Origin: Nitrospirota bacterium
GTDB taxonomy: Bacteria; Nitrospirota; Nitrospiria; Nitrospirales; Nitrospiraceae
Length of the DNA stretch: 64,000 bases
Assembly: GCA_040755395.1 (NCBI GenBank)
Contig: JBFMAX010000001.1
Span: 634,816 to 698,815 of the forward strand
Direction: 5' to 3'
A program made the translations under genes and the position numbers. Of the stretch, positions 33,581-41,796 are shown piece by piece. Position 1 is the stretch's first letter. Every line of letters begins with the position of its first letter. The notes beneath the pieces are model-generated. The model worked only from the letters and a program-made list of their open reading frames with translations, made no database searches and was not told where the DNA came from.

Positions 33581-34831
33581 TCATCCTTGACGGTGGTCCG
33601 GCGACGCCAGCGCCTTCAGGCCCCGATGGAGAAAGATCGAGACGGTGCCGGCGCCGTTGTCGGCTGTCACCAGACCCGGTTCCTCTTCGTCCTTGGTTGT
33701 CACGTGAAACTCCGCAAGGGCGAACGGCCCGGCTTTCGTACGATAGTTTCTTGGCGGGTATTCAAAGGTCCCGTCGCCTTTGCCGAAAAGAATCGACAGA
33801 TTGCTCGACTGGAGATTCACGATGGCCACGTCGGGGATATGGTCGCCGTTGAAGTCCTTCGCGAGACCGAAATTCGGACCGGCGTCGGCTCCGGAGTCCT
33901 TCCCGTTCTGGAATGTCGCGTTGCCGTTTCCGAGAAAGATCGTAAACGTGTCCTTGTCGCCGTTGATCACGAGGAGGTCCCGGATGCGGTCATTATTGAA
34001 GTCGGCGAAGCTGACGCCCAACGGGCGTTTGCCGGTTCGATAATCGGTGGGATCCCGAAACGTCCCGTCTCCATTGCCGATCCAAATAGAGACGGCGCTG
34101 GACATCGGCCCTCCGTTGGTGACCGCCAGATCGACATGTCCGTCCCCGTTGAGATCGGCGAGCGCGACCGCTGTCGGGGTGTCGCCGTACTCGTATTGCT
34201 GCCCCTCTTCGAATTGTCCTCCTTCCGTTCCGAGAAAGATCTTGATCTTGTCGTTCCGCAAGGCAACGACAAGGTCCGGCTTCTGATCGCCGTTCAGGTC
34301 TTCGCTGGCGATGGACACGGGCGTCCGGTGGACCGCATACCGAGGTCCTTCTTGAAAAGCGCCGCCAGCCCGTCCGTAATAGATTGCCACCTGATCGCTG
34401 CCGGAGCAGGCAACCGCAACGTCCAACCTATCGTCCCGATCGAAATCCTTGGCCGCCAACGCGCGCGGCTCTCTGCACACGCTGATCTGAACCTGATCTT
34501 TGAACGTGCCGTCGCCGTTGCCGAACAGCAGGGACAGGGTACTGCCGCCGATGTTGGTGGTCATCAGATCGGTAAACCCGTCGCCATTGAAATCGGCCGG
34601 AGTCACTGAGGTCGGGTTTTTCCCCACCGGATAGCTGGCGAACAGGTAAAACAGATCGGGCGGGACATAGGAGTCTTTCTTGGAGCAGCCGCTGATTCCC
34701 AGGAAAGCGAGGAGAATCAGCAGACCGCCGACAAGCAGAAGCGAGCCGGAACAGCCGAGGAGCTCGGCATATCGCCAAGAGTTCCCGATAGCGTTGATCC
34801 GGGCTGCTCCAGGGTACTCTTGACGTGTCAT
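33581..34831 (-). CDS. VCBS/FG-GAP beta-propeller lipoprotein
   Basis: After an unusually long N-terminal region the signal ends in lipobox LGISGC (about residue 49). The mature part holds six clear FG-GAP/VCBS repeats with the D-x-N-x-D calcium loops (ADFNGDGFTDLM, KDFDRDDRLDVAV, EDLNGDQKPDLVV, ADLNGDGHVDLAV, ADFNNDRIRDLLV, KDFNGDHIPDVAI) and a seventh degenerate one, consistent with a seven-bladed integrin-type propeller. Such proteins usually bind ligands or other surface proteins. It faces away from the upstream small gene at 35038 and probably sits on the periplasmic or outer face. Confidence 0.88.
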   Translation of the reverse strand: MTRQEYPGAARINAIGNSWRYAELLGCSGSLLLVGGLLILLAFLGISGCSKKDSYVPPDLFYLFASYPVGKNPTSVTPADFNGDGFTDLMTTNIGGSTLSLLFGNGDGTFKDQVQISVCREPRALAAKDFDRDDRLDVAVACSGSDQVAIYYGRAGGAFQEGPRYAVHRTPVSIASEDLNGDQKPDLVVALRNDKIKIFLGTEGGQFEEGQQYEYGDTPTAVALADLNGDGHVDLAVTNGGPMSSAVSIWIGNGDGTFRDPTDYRTGKRPLGVSFADFNNDRIRDLLVINGDKDTFTIFLGNGNATFQNGKDSGADAGPNFGLAKDFNGDHIPDVAIVNLQSSNLSILFGKGDGTFEYPPRNYRTKAGPFALAEFHVTTKDEEEPGLVTADNGAGTVSIFLHRGLKALASPDHRQG

Positions 34832-34984
34832 CGGCCAGATGCCCTCGCGTAGAACGACGGGTGGGAGTATACAAAGCGAGCCGCGATGTTCGCAACGGAG
34901 ATTCCGGCGCAGGTCAGACCAGCGACGCCGCGGTCATGCGGATTGCACCGGCCGGACCGTCGGACCAGTTGGCCTCCGGGCCCT

Positions 34985-35014
34985 TTGAAAAATCGAAAAC
35001 GCCTGCGTTAGAAT
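34985..35014 (+). promoter_or_regulatory. Candidate promoter of the 106-aa protein gene
   Basis: TTGAAA (34985-34990) and TAGAAT (35009-35014) are 18 bases apart, with the start codon 24 bases downstream behind GAGGAGGTG. Confidence 0.5.
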
Positions 35015-35037
35015 ACGCTCTCACCGAGGAGGTGTCC

Positions 35038-35358
35038 ATGAGTGAAACAGTGCAGATCGAATTAACAATGTACGGGGTCGCCGAAGTGTTGAAATGGTGC
35101 ATCGACAGGAATAAGGGGCGGATTCCCGGTGTCGATACGGCCGGCTTCAAGAAGATGCAAGCCCTCCTGGCCGAAAAACCGCAGGTCAGCGATTACACCG
35201 CCTTGGACCAGTTCTGGAAGAAGAAAGTCGTGCTGGAACTGACGAAAGAAGAAGTGGAGACCATCGATCGGTGTCTGTACGACATCCCGAACATGGAGAA
35301 CGTCCCGTTGCCGCAGATCCGCCATAAGTTCTGGCCGAAGCAGCCCGTCGCGCATTGA
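35038..35358 (+). CDS. Small conserved-looking protein, unknown
   Basis: The ATG at 35038 follows GAGGAGGTG, an excellent ribosome-binding site. The 106-residue product is soluble and mixed alpha/beta with KFWPKQPVAH at the end, ELTKEEVETIDRCLYDIPN in the middle, and two Cys residues. It is monocistronic between genes on the opposite strand, with a recognisable promoter. No family was identified. Confidence 0.68.
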   Translation: MSETVQIELTMYGVAEVLKWCIDRNKGRIPGVDTAGFKKMQALLAEKPQVSDYTALDQFWKKKVVLELTKEEVETIDRCLYDIPNMENVPLPQIRHKFWPKQPVAH

Positions 35359-35455
35359 GCCCGCCTGACCCACGCTGCAGAGTTTTTCCGGTCCCGCACA
35401 CCCGTGTGAAAGGTTGCACCTGACTTCGCCAGAAAGGTCACGCCGCACAGGGAGC

Positions 35456-36064
35456 CTAACGCTTCCAAGCCACGGCGTCATCCGCGGCAACATGAGCCTG
35501 AGCGGCTAGGCGGACCCGACAGAAGCGGGTAACAGTATCCGTGTCGGCGTCCGGATCGATGCCGTCCCACAGGACCGTGCGGATATTCCATCGCACGATG
35601 GGATAGAAAATGATAGCGGGATTCGTGAGGAGCACGGCTCGGGTTTCGGACAGAAGCTGATCTTCCTCCAGCCGCGTGCGAAAGCGGTCGTAGACCCGAC
35701 CGTACCACGCCATCGTGTCACGGTGGCGAGCTTTCGCTTCCGCTAATTTGGCGTAAGCCCGCTCCTCTCGTTCCGTCGGGGGAGGCTCATACAATCCGCC
35801 GGCGGACCATGCGCCGGAGATTGAGCCCGGGTTGGATTGCATCGAGGATCTCATCCTGTGAAACCATCCCTCCTGCCTGGCCCGCACCTCCGCTCGCCAT
35901 TCGTGCTCCAAGCTCCGGATCTCTTGATAGGCCGATAAAAAGTCAGGACTGAGACTGGCCAGGCACCGTCCCTCTCGCTCCAACGCCGTCGAGCATCCGG
36001 CCGCTGAGACCCAACACAACCCAGCCATCAACGCTCTCATCATATGGAATCGATACGCGGGCAT
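35456..36064 (-). CDS. Lipoprotein, unknown
   Basis: The 202-residue protein has a signal ending in lipobox VSAAGC at about residue 24. The mature part is strongly helical and charged (YQEIRSLEHEWRAEVRARQE, REERAYAKLAEAKARHRDTM), then contains an LLTNPAIIFYPIVRWNIRTV segment that could contact the membrane. No enzymatic motif was seen. Alternative in-frame Met codons lie within the leader. Confidence 0.68.
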   Translation of the reverse strand: MPAYRFHMMRALMAGLCWVSAAGCSTALEREGRCLASLSPDFLSAYQEIRSLEHEWRAEVRARQEGWFHRMRSSMQSNPGSISGAWSAGGLYEPPPTEREERAYAKLAEAKARHRDTMAWYGRVYDRFRTRLEEDQLLSETRAVLLTNPAIIFYPIVRWNIRTVLWDGIDPDADTDTVTRFCRVRLAAQAHVAADDAVAWKR

Positions 36065-36244
36065 ACCACACTTTACTCTACGCTCGCGGGAAGCCCGCCT
36101 TCAAGCCGGTATGATGAGGCGGCGCCGCGCAGCCGCCCGGACAGGTGTACACATGACAGTACGGGGAGTGAGCAAGGAAATTTCCAGGAACGGTCAGGAG
36201 CCGGTCGACCGAGGAGAGGGGGGCGGCAGGCGCGACGGGGCCGC

Positions 36245-37255
36245 TTAGACGTCGAGGGGGCCTTCTCCTTTGAGATACTTTCGGAATCGCTGCATCAGTT
36301 CGGCGCCCAAGGTGCCGCCTTCCGGTTTCTTGGTGGCGGGATCGTTGAAGTGCTCGCGGATTTCCTGCAAGCGCTTCTCCGCCTGTTCGTTGCCCTGCAG
36401 GCGCTTGGTCTTCTGGAGCGCCGTCTCGAACGCATCGAAGGTCAGCTCGTTGTAGCCGAACGATCGGATCCGCTTCACCGCTTTCATCATCGCCTGGTTT
36501 CGGAACATCGTGAGATGGGCGGAATCGATCTCCTTGAGTCCCAACTTGCGCGCCCGGCGCTCGGCCGCCTTGCGGATGCCGCTCCGGACGAAATCCGGAG
36601 AGGTCTGAAGCCGCTTCCACGCTTCATCGGTCCAGGCGATCCGTTCCTGTGGAGAATCCCACAATTGGACCAGCGTCGTCTCGTCGATGCGGCTGAACCC
36701 TTTTTCCCGGGCCAAGTCCTCCGCGTCGCGCTTGAGCATGTCGCTCACAAAATCCAGCGCGATCGGCGGCGCTTCCCTGATCTTCTGCTGAAGGCGGGCC
36801 AACGCTCCCTCCGTCCACTCGATCGGCGGCCCCTCGGTTTCCCGGATGTCGCCCAACGCTTCGACTTTCTCGAAAAGCTCGACGTTGACCTCGAGATGGC
36901 CTCGCTCCTGAGCGATCTCCTCGGCGATCTGCTTGATCATGTGACGCATGAATTCGGGAACGGCCTCCAACCGTTCCCGGGCCGCGGCGGTCCAGGGGAG
37001 GCGGCCCTTCGCCATCTGATCGGCGGCGGCTGCCATCCCAGACTCGCCGCCCATGCGCCCCATCATCTGGTTCTTGAACTGCTCCAGAATCTCCGCCGTG
37101 ATCTCGGCGTAACCCAGTTCGCGCGCCTTTTTCTCCGCCAGGCGCCGGACCATCCCGCGCAGGAACGCCGGGGCCCGCTCCATGCGTTTGAGTGCGTCCT
37201 CAGTCCATCGGATGTCGGAGGCGACGGACGGTTCCCGTGATTCGAATGATCCCAT
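36245..37255 (-). CDS. Four-repeat PCP_red domain protein
   Basis: The protein is built from four copies of the about 45-residue PCP_red domain, otherwise known as the C-terminal domain of light-independent protochlorophyllide reductase subunit B. The repeats begin at IRWTEDALKRMERAPAFLRG (residues 15-52), LPWTAAARERLEAVPEFMRH (86-123), IEWTEGALARLQQKI (145-190) and IAWTDEAWKRLQTSPDFVRS (206-244). Each ends with an ARELGY- or ARKLGL-like helix. A helical tail of about 90 residues follows. No reductase domain, cofactor motif or other photosynthesis gene is present. It is the last gene of the rpsA-sppA-IHF run. Function unknown. Confidence 0.82.
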   Translation of the reverse strand: MGSFESREPSVASDIRWTEDALKRMERAPAFLRGMVRRLAEKKARELGYAEITAEILEQFKNQMMGRMGGESGMAAAADQMAKGRLPWTAAARERLEAVPEFMRHMIKQIAEEIAQERGHLEVNVELFEKVEALGDIRETEGPPIEWTEGALARLQQKIREAPPIALDFVSDMLKRDAEDLAREKGFSRIDETTLVQLWDSPQERIAWTDEAWKRLQTSPDFVRSGIRKAAERRARKLGLKEIDSAHLTMFRNQAMMKAVKRIRSFGYNELTFDAFETALQKTKRLQGNEQAEKRLQEIREHFNDPATKKPEGGTLGAELMQRFRKYLKGEGPLDV

Positions 37256-37283
37256 GGGTTCGCTCCCTTTCCCGCTCGAACGG

Positions 37284-37562
37284 TTACTTGTTGAGCAGTT
37301 CTTTCAATTCTTTCCCGGCCTTGAAGAAGGGGACCTTCTTCGCGGGCACGGCCACCGTGGCGCCGGTTTTGGGATTGCGTCCCTCTTTCATCCGTCGAGC
37401 GCGGAGACGAAAACTGCCGAATCCTCGAATCTCGGTCTTGTCTCCTTTCTTGAGCGAGTCGCGGATGCTGTTGAAGATCGTATTCACTACGATTTCCGCC
37501 TGTCGCTTCGTCAACGTGGTGACCTGCTCAGAAACCCGCTCGATGATCTGTGCTTTCGTCAT
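37284..37562 (-). CDS. HU/IHF family DNA-bending protein
   Basis: The 92-residue protein shows MTKAQIIERVSEQVTTLTKR, the EIRGFGSFRLRARRMKEGRN beta-arm region and the NPKTGATVAVPAKKVPFFKA signature with the intercalating Pro. The opening and the GFGSF-LRxR pattern look closer to IHF-beta than to HU. It sits between sppA and the four-repeat PCP_red gene. The order rpsA...ihfB is widely conserved, which supports an IHF-beta-like identity. A second HU-type gene is at 63647. Confidence 0.92.
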   Translation of the reverse strand: MTKAQIIERVSEQVTTLTKRQAEIVVNTIFNSIRDSLKKGDKTEIRGFGSFRLRARRMKEGRNPKTGATVAVPAKKVPFFKAGKELKELLNK

Positions 37563-37601
37563 GACGTGCGCTCCTTCTTGAAGCGTGATGTCTTGTCTTG
37601 G

Positions 37602-38501
37602 CTAGAACGCCATCAGATATTTCAGGCTGACCCCGGTCTGCCAATCGATCTTCGGAAGAGCGCCGAACAGCCGTGATTCGAGCAGCTCCCGGATCGAGAA
37701 CCGGCGCCGGGGTTCAACCACCCGGGGCTCGCCCTCGATTCCCGCCAGATCGGCGGCAAGCCGGATCGCATCATCCAGATCGCCCAACTCGTCGACCAGT
37801 TTCGCCTCCTTGGCCTGGCGTCCGGTAAAGATCCGTCCGTCCGCCAAGGGTTGGACCTCCGCGATATCCAGCGAACGGCCCTCGGCCACCGCTTGAATGA
37901 ACTGCTGGTGGACGTCGTCCATGACGGCCTGAAGCAGTTGCCGGTCTTCGTCGCTCATTTTCCGGAGCGGAGACCCGATGTCCTTGAACCGGCCGCTCTT
38001 GACCACGACGCCCTCGACCCCGATTTTCTTCAACAGCCCTTCTAAATTGGCCATCTCCATGATCACGCCGATGCTGCCGGTCAGCGTACCGGGGTTGGCC
38101 ATGATCCGATCGGTCGCGGAGGCGATGTAATAGCCGCCGGAGGCCGCGACGGTCCCCATGGAAGCCACGACGGCCTTGTTGCTCTTGTTCCGCACCCGTT
38201 TAACCGCGTCGTAGATTTCTTGGGAAGGCACGACGCCGCCGCCGGGGCTGTCGATACGCAGGACTATCGCCTTGACGGACGGGCTGTCCCCGAATTTCTT
38301 GAGTTCCCCGACGGTGGGCTGAGCGTCCAGGATCACCCCTTCCACCCGAATCAGAGCGATCCGGTCCTCTAGGGAGAAATCCAGGTCGGGGAAGAGAAGG
38401 CTGCTCAGGACGGTCAACCCCAGACCGATCACGATCACCCAGAAGAGCAGCCGCAAGGGTCGGCGCCGGGGGGTCGGCTTTTCAGCAGCGTCATCGGTCA
38501 T
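37602..38501 (-). CDS. sppA: Signal peptide peptidase SppA (36K type)
   Basis: SppA degrades cleaved signal peptides in the membrane using a Ser-Lys dyad. One N-terminal helix (LLFWVIVIGLGLTVLSSLLF) precedes the protease domain: VLRIDSPGGGVVPSQEIYDA, the nucleophile region GTVAASGGYYIASATDRIMA, PGTLTGSIGVIMEMANLEGL and SPLRKMSDEDRQLL with the likely general-base Lys. At 299 aa it is the short single-repeat form, which assembles as an oligomer. It lies 84 bp downstream of rpsA on the same strand. Confidence 0.94.
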   Translation of the reverse strand: MTDDAAEKPTPRRRPLRLLFWVIVIGLGLTVLSSLLFPDLDFSLEDRIALIRVEGVILDAQPTVGELKKFGDSPSVKAIVLRIDSPGGGVVPSQEIYDAVKRVRNKSNKAVVASMGTVAASGGYYIASATDRIMANPGTLTGSIGVIMEMANLEGLLKKIGVEGVVVKSGRFKDIGSPLRKMSDEDRQLLQAVMDDVHQQFIQAVAEGRSLDIAEVQPLADGRIFTGRQAKEAKLVDELGDLDDAIRLAADLAGIEGEPRVVEPRRRFSIRELLESRLFGALPKIDWQTGVSLKYLMAF

Positions 38502-38585
38502 AGGTCGCGGTCCGTTTCCCGATTACACCGGCGGCCTGGCTGGCCCCTGACGGACAGAGCGTATCACGACCGTCGCGACTCGTCG

Positions 38586-40304
38586 TCAACTTTCAGCGGA
38601 TTCGGCCTGCCCTCGCTTCCGGCTTTGTTTCGCCGTCCGGCCCAGGCTCTGGTCGAGCGAGCCCTGCGTCGCGTGGAACTCGTCCACCTGTTTCCGTTCG
38701 GTGTCCAGTTGGTGATCCCGCAGGCTCAGCGCAATCTTCCGCTCGTCCCGATCCACTTTGATGATCTTGGCCGTTATCTCATCCTGCAGTTTGAATTTGT
38801 CCTCCAACCGCGTCTGCGGCTCGAGCGCCGCCTCGCTGATATGGATGAGCCCTTCCACGCCCCCCTCCAGCTCGACGAAAATGCCGAAATCGGCGACCTT
38901 GGTGACTTTCCCCGTAGCGGAATCGCCGACCCGGTATCGACCGGGAATGTCGAGCTCCCACGGGTCTCGGGTGAGTTGCTTGTAACCGAGCGAAAGGCGC
39001 TCTTTTTCCTTGTCGATCCTCAGCACCACCGCCTCGACTTTCTGGCCTTTCTTGAAGAGCTCGGAGGGATGCTTGATGTGCTTGGTCCAGGACATGTCCG
39101 AAATGTGGATCAGCCCGTCGATGCCTTCCTCCAGCCCGATGAAGGCCCCGAAGTCGGTCAAGCTCTTCACCTTGCCTTCGATCCGGGTGCCCGGAGGATA
39201 TTTGGCCTCGACCATGTCCCAGGGATTGGGCGCCGTCTGTTTCATCCCCAGAGAGATCTTGCGGTTGGCAGGATCGACATTGAGCACGGCCGCTTCGACC
39301 TGGTCTCCCACCGAGACGACACGCGAGGGATGCCGAACTTCGTGCGTCCAGGACATCTCGGAGACATGCACCAAGCCCTCCACGCCCGGTTCCAGCTCCA
39401 CGAACGCGCCGTAGTCCGTCAGGCTGACGACCTTCCCGCGCACGCGCGAACCGACCGGATACTTCGCCGCCACGTTGGTCCAGGGATCGGCCGATTTCTG
39501 TTTCAGGCCGAGCGAAATGCGTCCGGTCTCACGATCGTATTTCAACACAGTCACTTCGACCTTGTCGCCGACGACGAAGAGTTCGGAAGGATGGCCGACC
39601 CTTCCCCATGACATATCGGTAATGTGCAGCAACCCATCGATGCCGCCCAGGTCGATGAATGCCCCGTAGTCGGTGATGTTTTTGACCGTGCCCTGGATCA
39701 GTTGTCCTTCCTTCAAGGTGGACAGCGTGGTCTGCCGTTTCTTGTCCCGCGTTTCTTCCAGGAGGACGCGTCGCGAGACGACCACATTCCCGCGCCGGTG
39801 ATTGATTTTGATGATCTTCAGGGGGAAGGTCTTCCCGATGAGGGAATCCAAGTCACGCACCGGATGGAGGTCGATCTGCGAGCCGGGCAGGAACGCCTTG
39901 ACGCCGATGTCGACCATCATGCCGCCCTTGATCCGCGAAATGATCTTTCCCTCGACGCTCTTTTCTTCCTTATAGAGCCGTTCCAGTTCTTCCCAAATTT
40001 TCATCTTGTCCGCTTTTTCTTTGGAAAGAACCAGATTTCCTTCGGCGTCTTCGCGCTCCTCGATATAGACCTGCAGCCGGTCGCCGACTTTCAGGGTCGC
40101 CAGTTCCTCGCTGGAAAACTGGTCGGTGGGGATCATGCCTTCCGATTTGTACCCGATGTCGACCACGACCTTATCTTTGCTGATCGCCACGACCCGCCCT
40201 TCGATGATGGTGCCTTCCTCGAAGTTCCGGAACGTCTCCTCGTACAATGCGGCGAGCGCAGTCCGATCCAACCGCTCTTCACTGGGCTTCGAAACCGTGT
40301 CCAT
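38586..40304 (-). CDS. rpsA: 30S ribosomal protein S1
   Basis: The 572-residue protein contains six S1 RNA-binding repeats. The later ones are the most regular, each with a GAFVELEPGVEGLVHVSEMS-like core and an ISLGxKQ spacer. The first (EGTIIEGRVVAISKDKVVVD) is the ribosome-docking type. S1 binds mRNA leaders and unfolds them at the 30S platform. It lies between plsC (58 bp upstream) and sppA. The order cmk-(plsC)-rpsA is common in several bacterial phyla. Confidence 0.96.
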   Translation of the reverse strand: MDTVSKPSEERLDRTALAALYEETFRNFEEGTIIEGRVVAISKDKVVVDIGYKSEGMIPTDQFSSEELATLKVGDRLQVYIEEREDAEGNLVLSKEKADKMKIWEELERLYKEEKSVEGKIISRIKGGMMVDIGVKAFLPGSQIDLHPVRDLDSLIGKTFPLKIIKINHRRGNVVVSRRVLLEETRDKKRQTTLSTLKEGQLIQGTVKNITDYGAFIDLGGIDGLLHITDMSWGRVGHPSELFVVGDKVEVTVLKYDRETGRISLGLKQKSADPWTNVAAKYPVGSRVRGKVVSLTDYGAFVELEPGVEGLVHVSEMSWTHEVRHPSRVVSVGDQVEAAVLNVDPANRKISLGMKQTAPNPWDMVEAKYPPGTRIEGKVKSLTDFGAFIGLEEGIDGLIHISDMSWTKHIKHPSELFKKGQKVEAVVLRIDKEKERLSLGYKQLTRDPWELDIPGRYRVGDSATGKVTKVADFGIFVELEGGVEGLIHISEAALEPQTRLEDKFKLQDEITAKIIKVDRDERKIALSLRDHQLDTERKQVDEFHATQGSLDQSLGRTAKQSRKRGQAESAES

Positions 40305-40362
40305 GCGCGCTTCCTAATCCTCCGACCATTGGTCGGGTGCTGATGGTTAACTGCACCGAGCC

Positions 40363-41064
40363 CTACTCAGCATTGTAAGACCTGGTGGCCAGGCGCCCGG
40401 CGGGCGCCCGGTCTTCCTGCCGATTCTCGTGCAACCTGTCCGGCGGAGGCACCTGTCCAAGTTCCGCGATCTTCGCCATCACGGTTCGGCTGACGTGACG
40501 ATAGAACGCTTTGCTGGCGGGCGGCTCGACGCCGTCCGAAAAGTCGATCGGCTCGCCGTACGTGACGGTGACCGGCCGAAAACGAGGCCGCCATGCGCCG
40601 ATCGGCAAGGCCTCGTAGGTCCCCTTGATATACGCCGGAACGACCGGGCAACGGGTTTGCGCGACGATGACGCCAAGACCCGGCCGCCCGGGACGTAAAT
40701 GCCCGTCAGACGTCCGGCCGCCTTCAGGGAAAATCACCACCGCCTTTCCGGCTTTGATGAGCCCGATCGCCTTACCGAAAGCCTCGCGGTCCAGCCGACC
40801 CTGGCGCATCGGAATCCAGCCCAGCGCCTGCAGGATCGTGTTGAGCACCGGAATCGGAAACAGATCGTGCCGGCCGAGAAACCAGACCCGTCGCCGGATG
40901 CCGCACCCCAACAACGGGATATCGAGAAAACTGGCGTGATTCGCCGCCACCAGGACGCCGCCCGTCCGAGGAATGTTCTGGCTGCCGACCGGTCGGTACC
41001 GGAAACAGAGGCGGCCGACCGCTCTGAACACAACCCACAACAACCCATAGACGATTCCGCTCAC
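40363..41064 (-). CDS. plsC: 1-acyl-sn-glycerol-3-phosphate acyltransferase (PlsC family)
   Basis: PlsC acylates lysophosphatidic acid during phospholipid synthesis. The catalytic NHxxxxD appears as AANHASFLDIP (residues about 38-48), followed by RHDLFPIPVLN, the substrate-binding VIFPEGGRTSDG and VPAYIKGTYEALPIG. Length 233 aa is normal; one N-terminal helix should tie it to the membrane. Its start overlaps the stop of cmk by 4 bp (ATGA), which indicates coupled translation. Confidence 0.92.
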   Translation of the reverse strand: MSGIVYGLLWVVFRAVGRLCFRYRPVGSQNIPRTGGVLVAANHASFLDIPLLGCGIRRRVWFLGRHDLFPIPVLNTILQALGWIPMRQGRLDREAFGKAIGLIKAGKAVVIFPEGGRTSDGHLRPGRPGLGVIVAQTRCPVVPAYIKGTYEALPIGAWRPRFRPVTVTYGEPIDFSDGVEPPASKAFYRHVSRTVMAKIAELGQVPPPDRLHENRQEDRAPAGRLATRSYNAE

Positions 41065-41720
41065 AATTTGGCCGCGATCACCGACATCATTTCATCGACC
41101 ACTTGATCGGGGTCCAGCTTCGAGGTATCGATCCGGAATGCGTCCGGGGCGGGAACCAGCGGCGCCACCTCTCGTGCACGATCGCGGGCGTCCCGTCCGG
41201 ATAAATCCTGACGGGTCTGCTCGAGTTGAGTCCTGTGCCCCGCCCCGACGAGTTCGCGGTGCCGTCTGGCCGCCCGAACATCGACATCCGCCTCGAGAAA
41301 GAATTTCACATCGGCGCCCGGAAAGACCTTCGTGCCGATATCCCGTCCCTCGGCCACCACTGAGCCTGCGGCGCCGACTTCTCGCTGAATCGGCAGAAGC
41401 CACTCCCGGACAGCGGGAATGGCGGACACGACGGAAGCGGCAGCGCTGATCTCCGGCGTCCGGAGCTCGCCGGTCACGTCACGGTCGTCGACGTGGACTC
41501 TCATTTGCCCGTGGGCGAACTCCATTCGAATGTGCGTTTTCGGAAGGATCGCGGCGACCGCGGCGCTGTCGGTGGGCACGATGCCGGACATCCTGACCTT
41601 CCACGCTACGGCACGGTAGAGCGCTCCCGTATCGAGATACACATACCCCAATCGGGCGGCCAACAGCTTTGCAACGGTGCTCTTTCCGGCTCCTGCCGGT
41701 CCATCGATCGCGATAATCAA
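41061..41720 (-). CDS. cmk: Cytidylate kinase
   Basis: Cmk phosphorylates CMP and dCMP. The P-loop GPAGAGKSTVAKLLA is at residues 7-21, YLDTGALYRAVAWKV near 30, VAEGRDIGTKVFPGADVKFF near 122 and the lid SGRDARDRAREVAPL with its arginines near 175. The start is a TTG at 41720 preceded by GAGG; no ATG fits the family N-terminus (IIAIDGPAGAGKS). A consensus promoter lies about 50 bp upstream inside the end of aroA, so cmk-plsC-rpsA can be expressed apart from the aro genes. Confidence 0.95.
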   Translation of the reverse strand: MIIAIDGPAGAGKSTVAKLLAARLGYVYLDTGALYRAVAWKVRMSGIVPTDSAAVAAILPKTHIRMEFAHGQMRVHVDDRDVTGELRTPEISAAASVVSAIPAVREWLLPIQREVGAAGSVVAEGRDIGTKVFPGADVKFFLEADVDVRAARRHRELVGAGHRTQLEQTRQDLSGRDARDRAREVAPLVPAPDAFRIDTSKLDPDQVVDEMMSVIAAKL

Positions 41721-41768
41721 CCGGCCTCGGCCATGCTGTGCTTCACGACCGCTCCCTGGTGCGGGTGT

Positions 41769-41796
41769 ATTATAGTCATCAACAATGTTCTGTCAA
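41769..41796 (-). promoter_or_regulatory. Consensus sigma-70 promoter for cmk-plsC-rpsA
   Basis: Perfect TTGACA (41791-41796) and TATAAT (41769-41774) on the minus strand are spaced by 16 bases. The -35 element lies inside the last codons of aroA. Predicted transcription starts near 41762, about 42 nt before the cmk TTG. Confidence 0.75.

Noticed and set aside
36153..36248. 31-codon plus-strand frame ending GRRDGAA beside the PCP_red gene
   Set aside because: No ribosome-binding site, overlaps the PCP_red stop on the other strand, and the Gly-rich end does not match Pup or UBact proteins.
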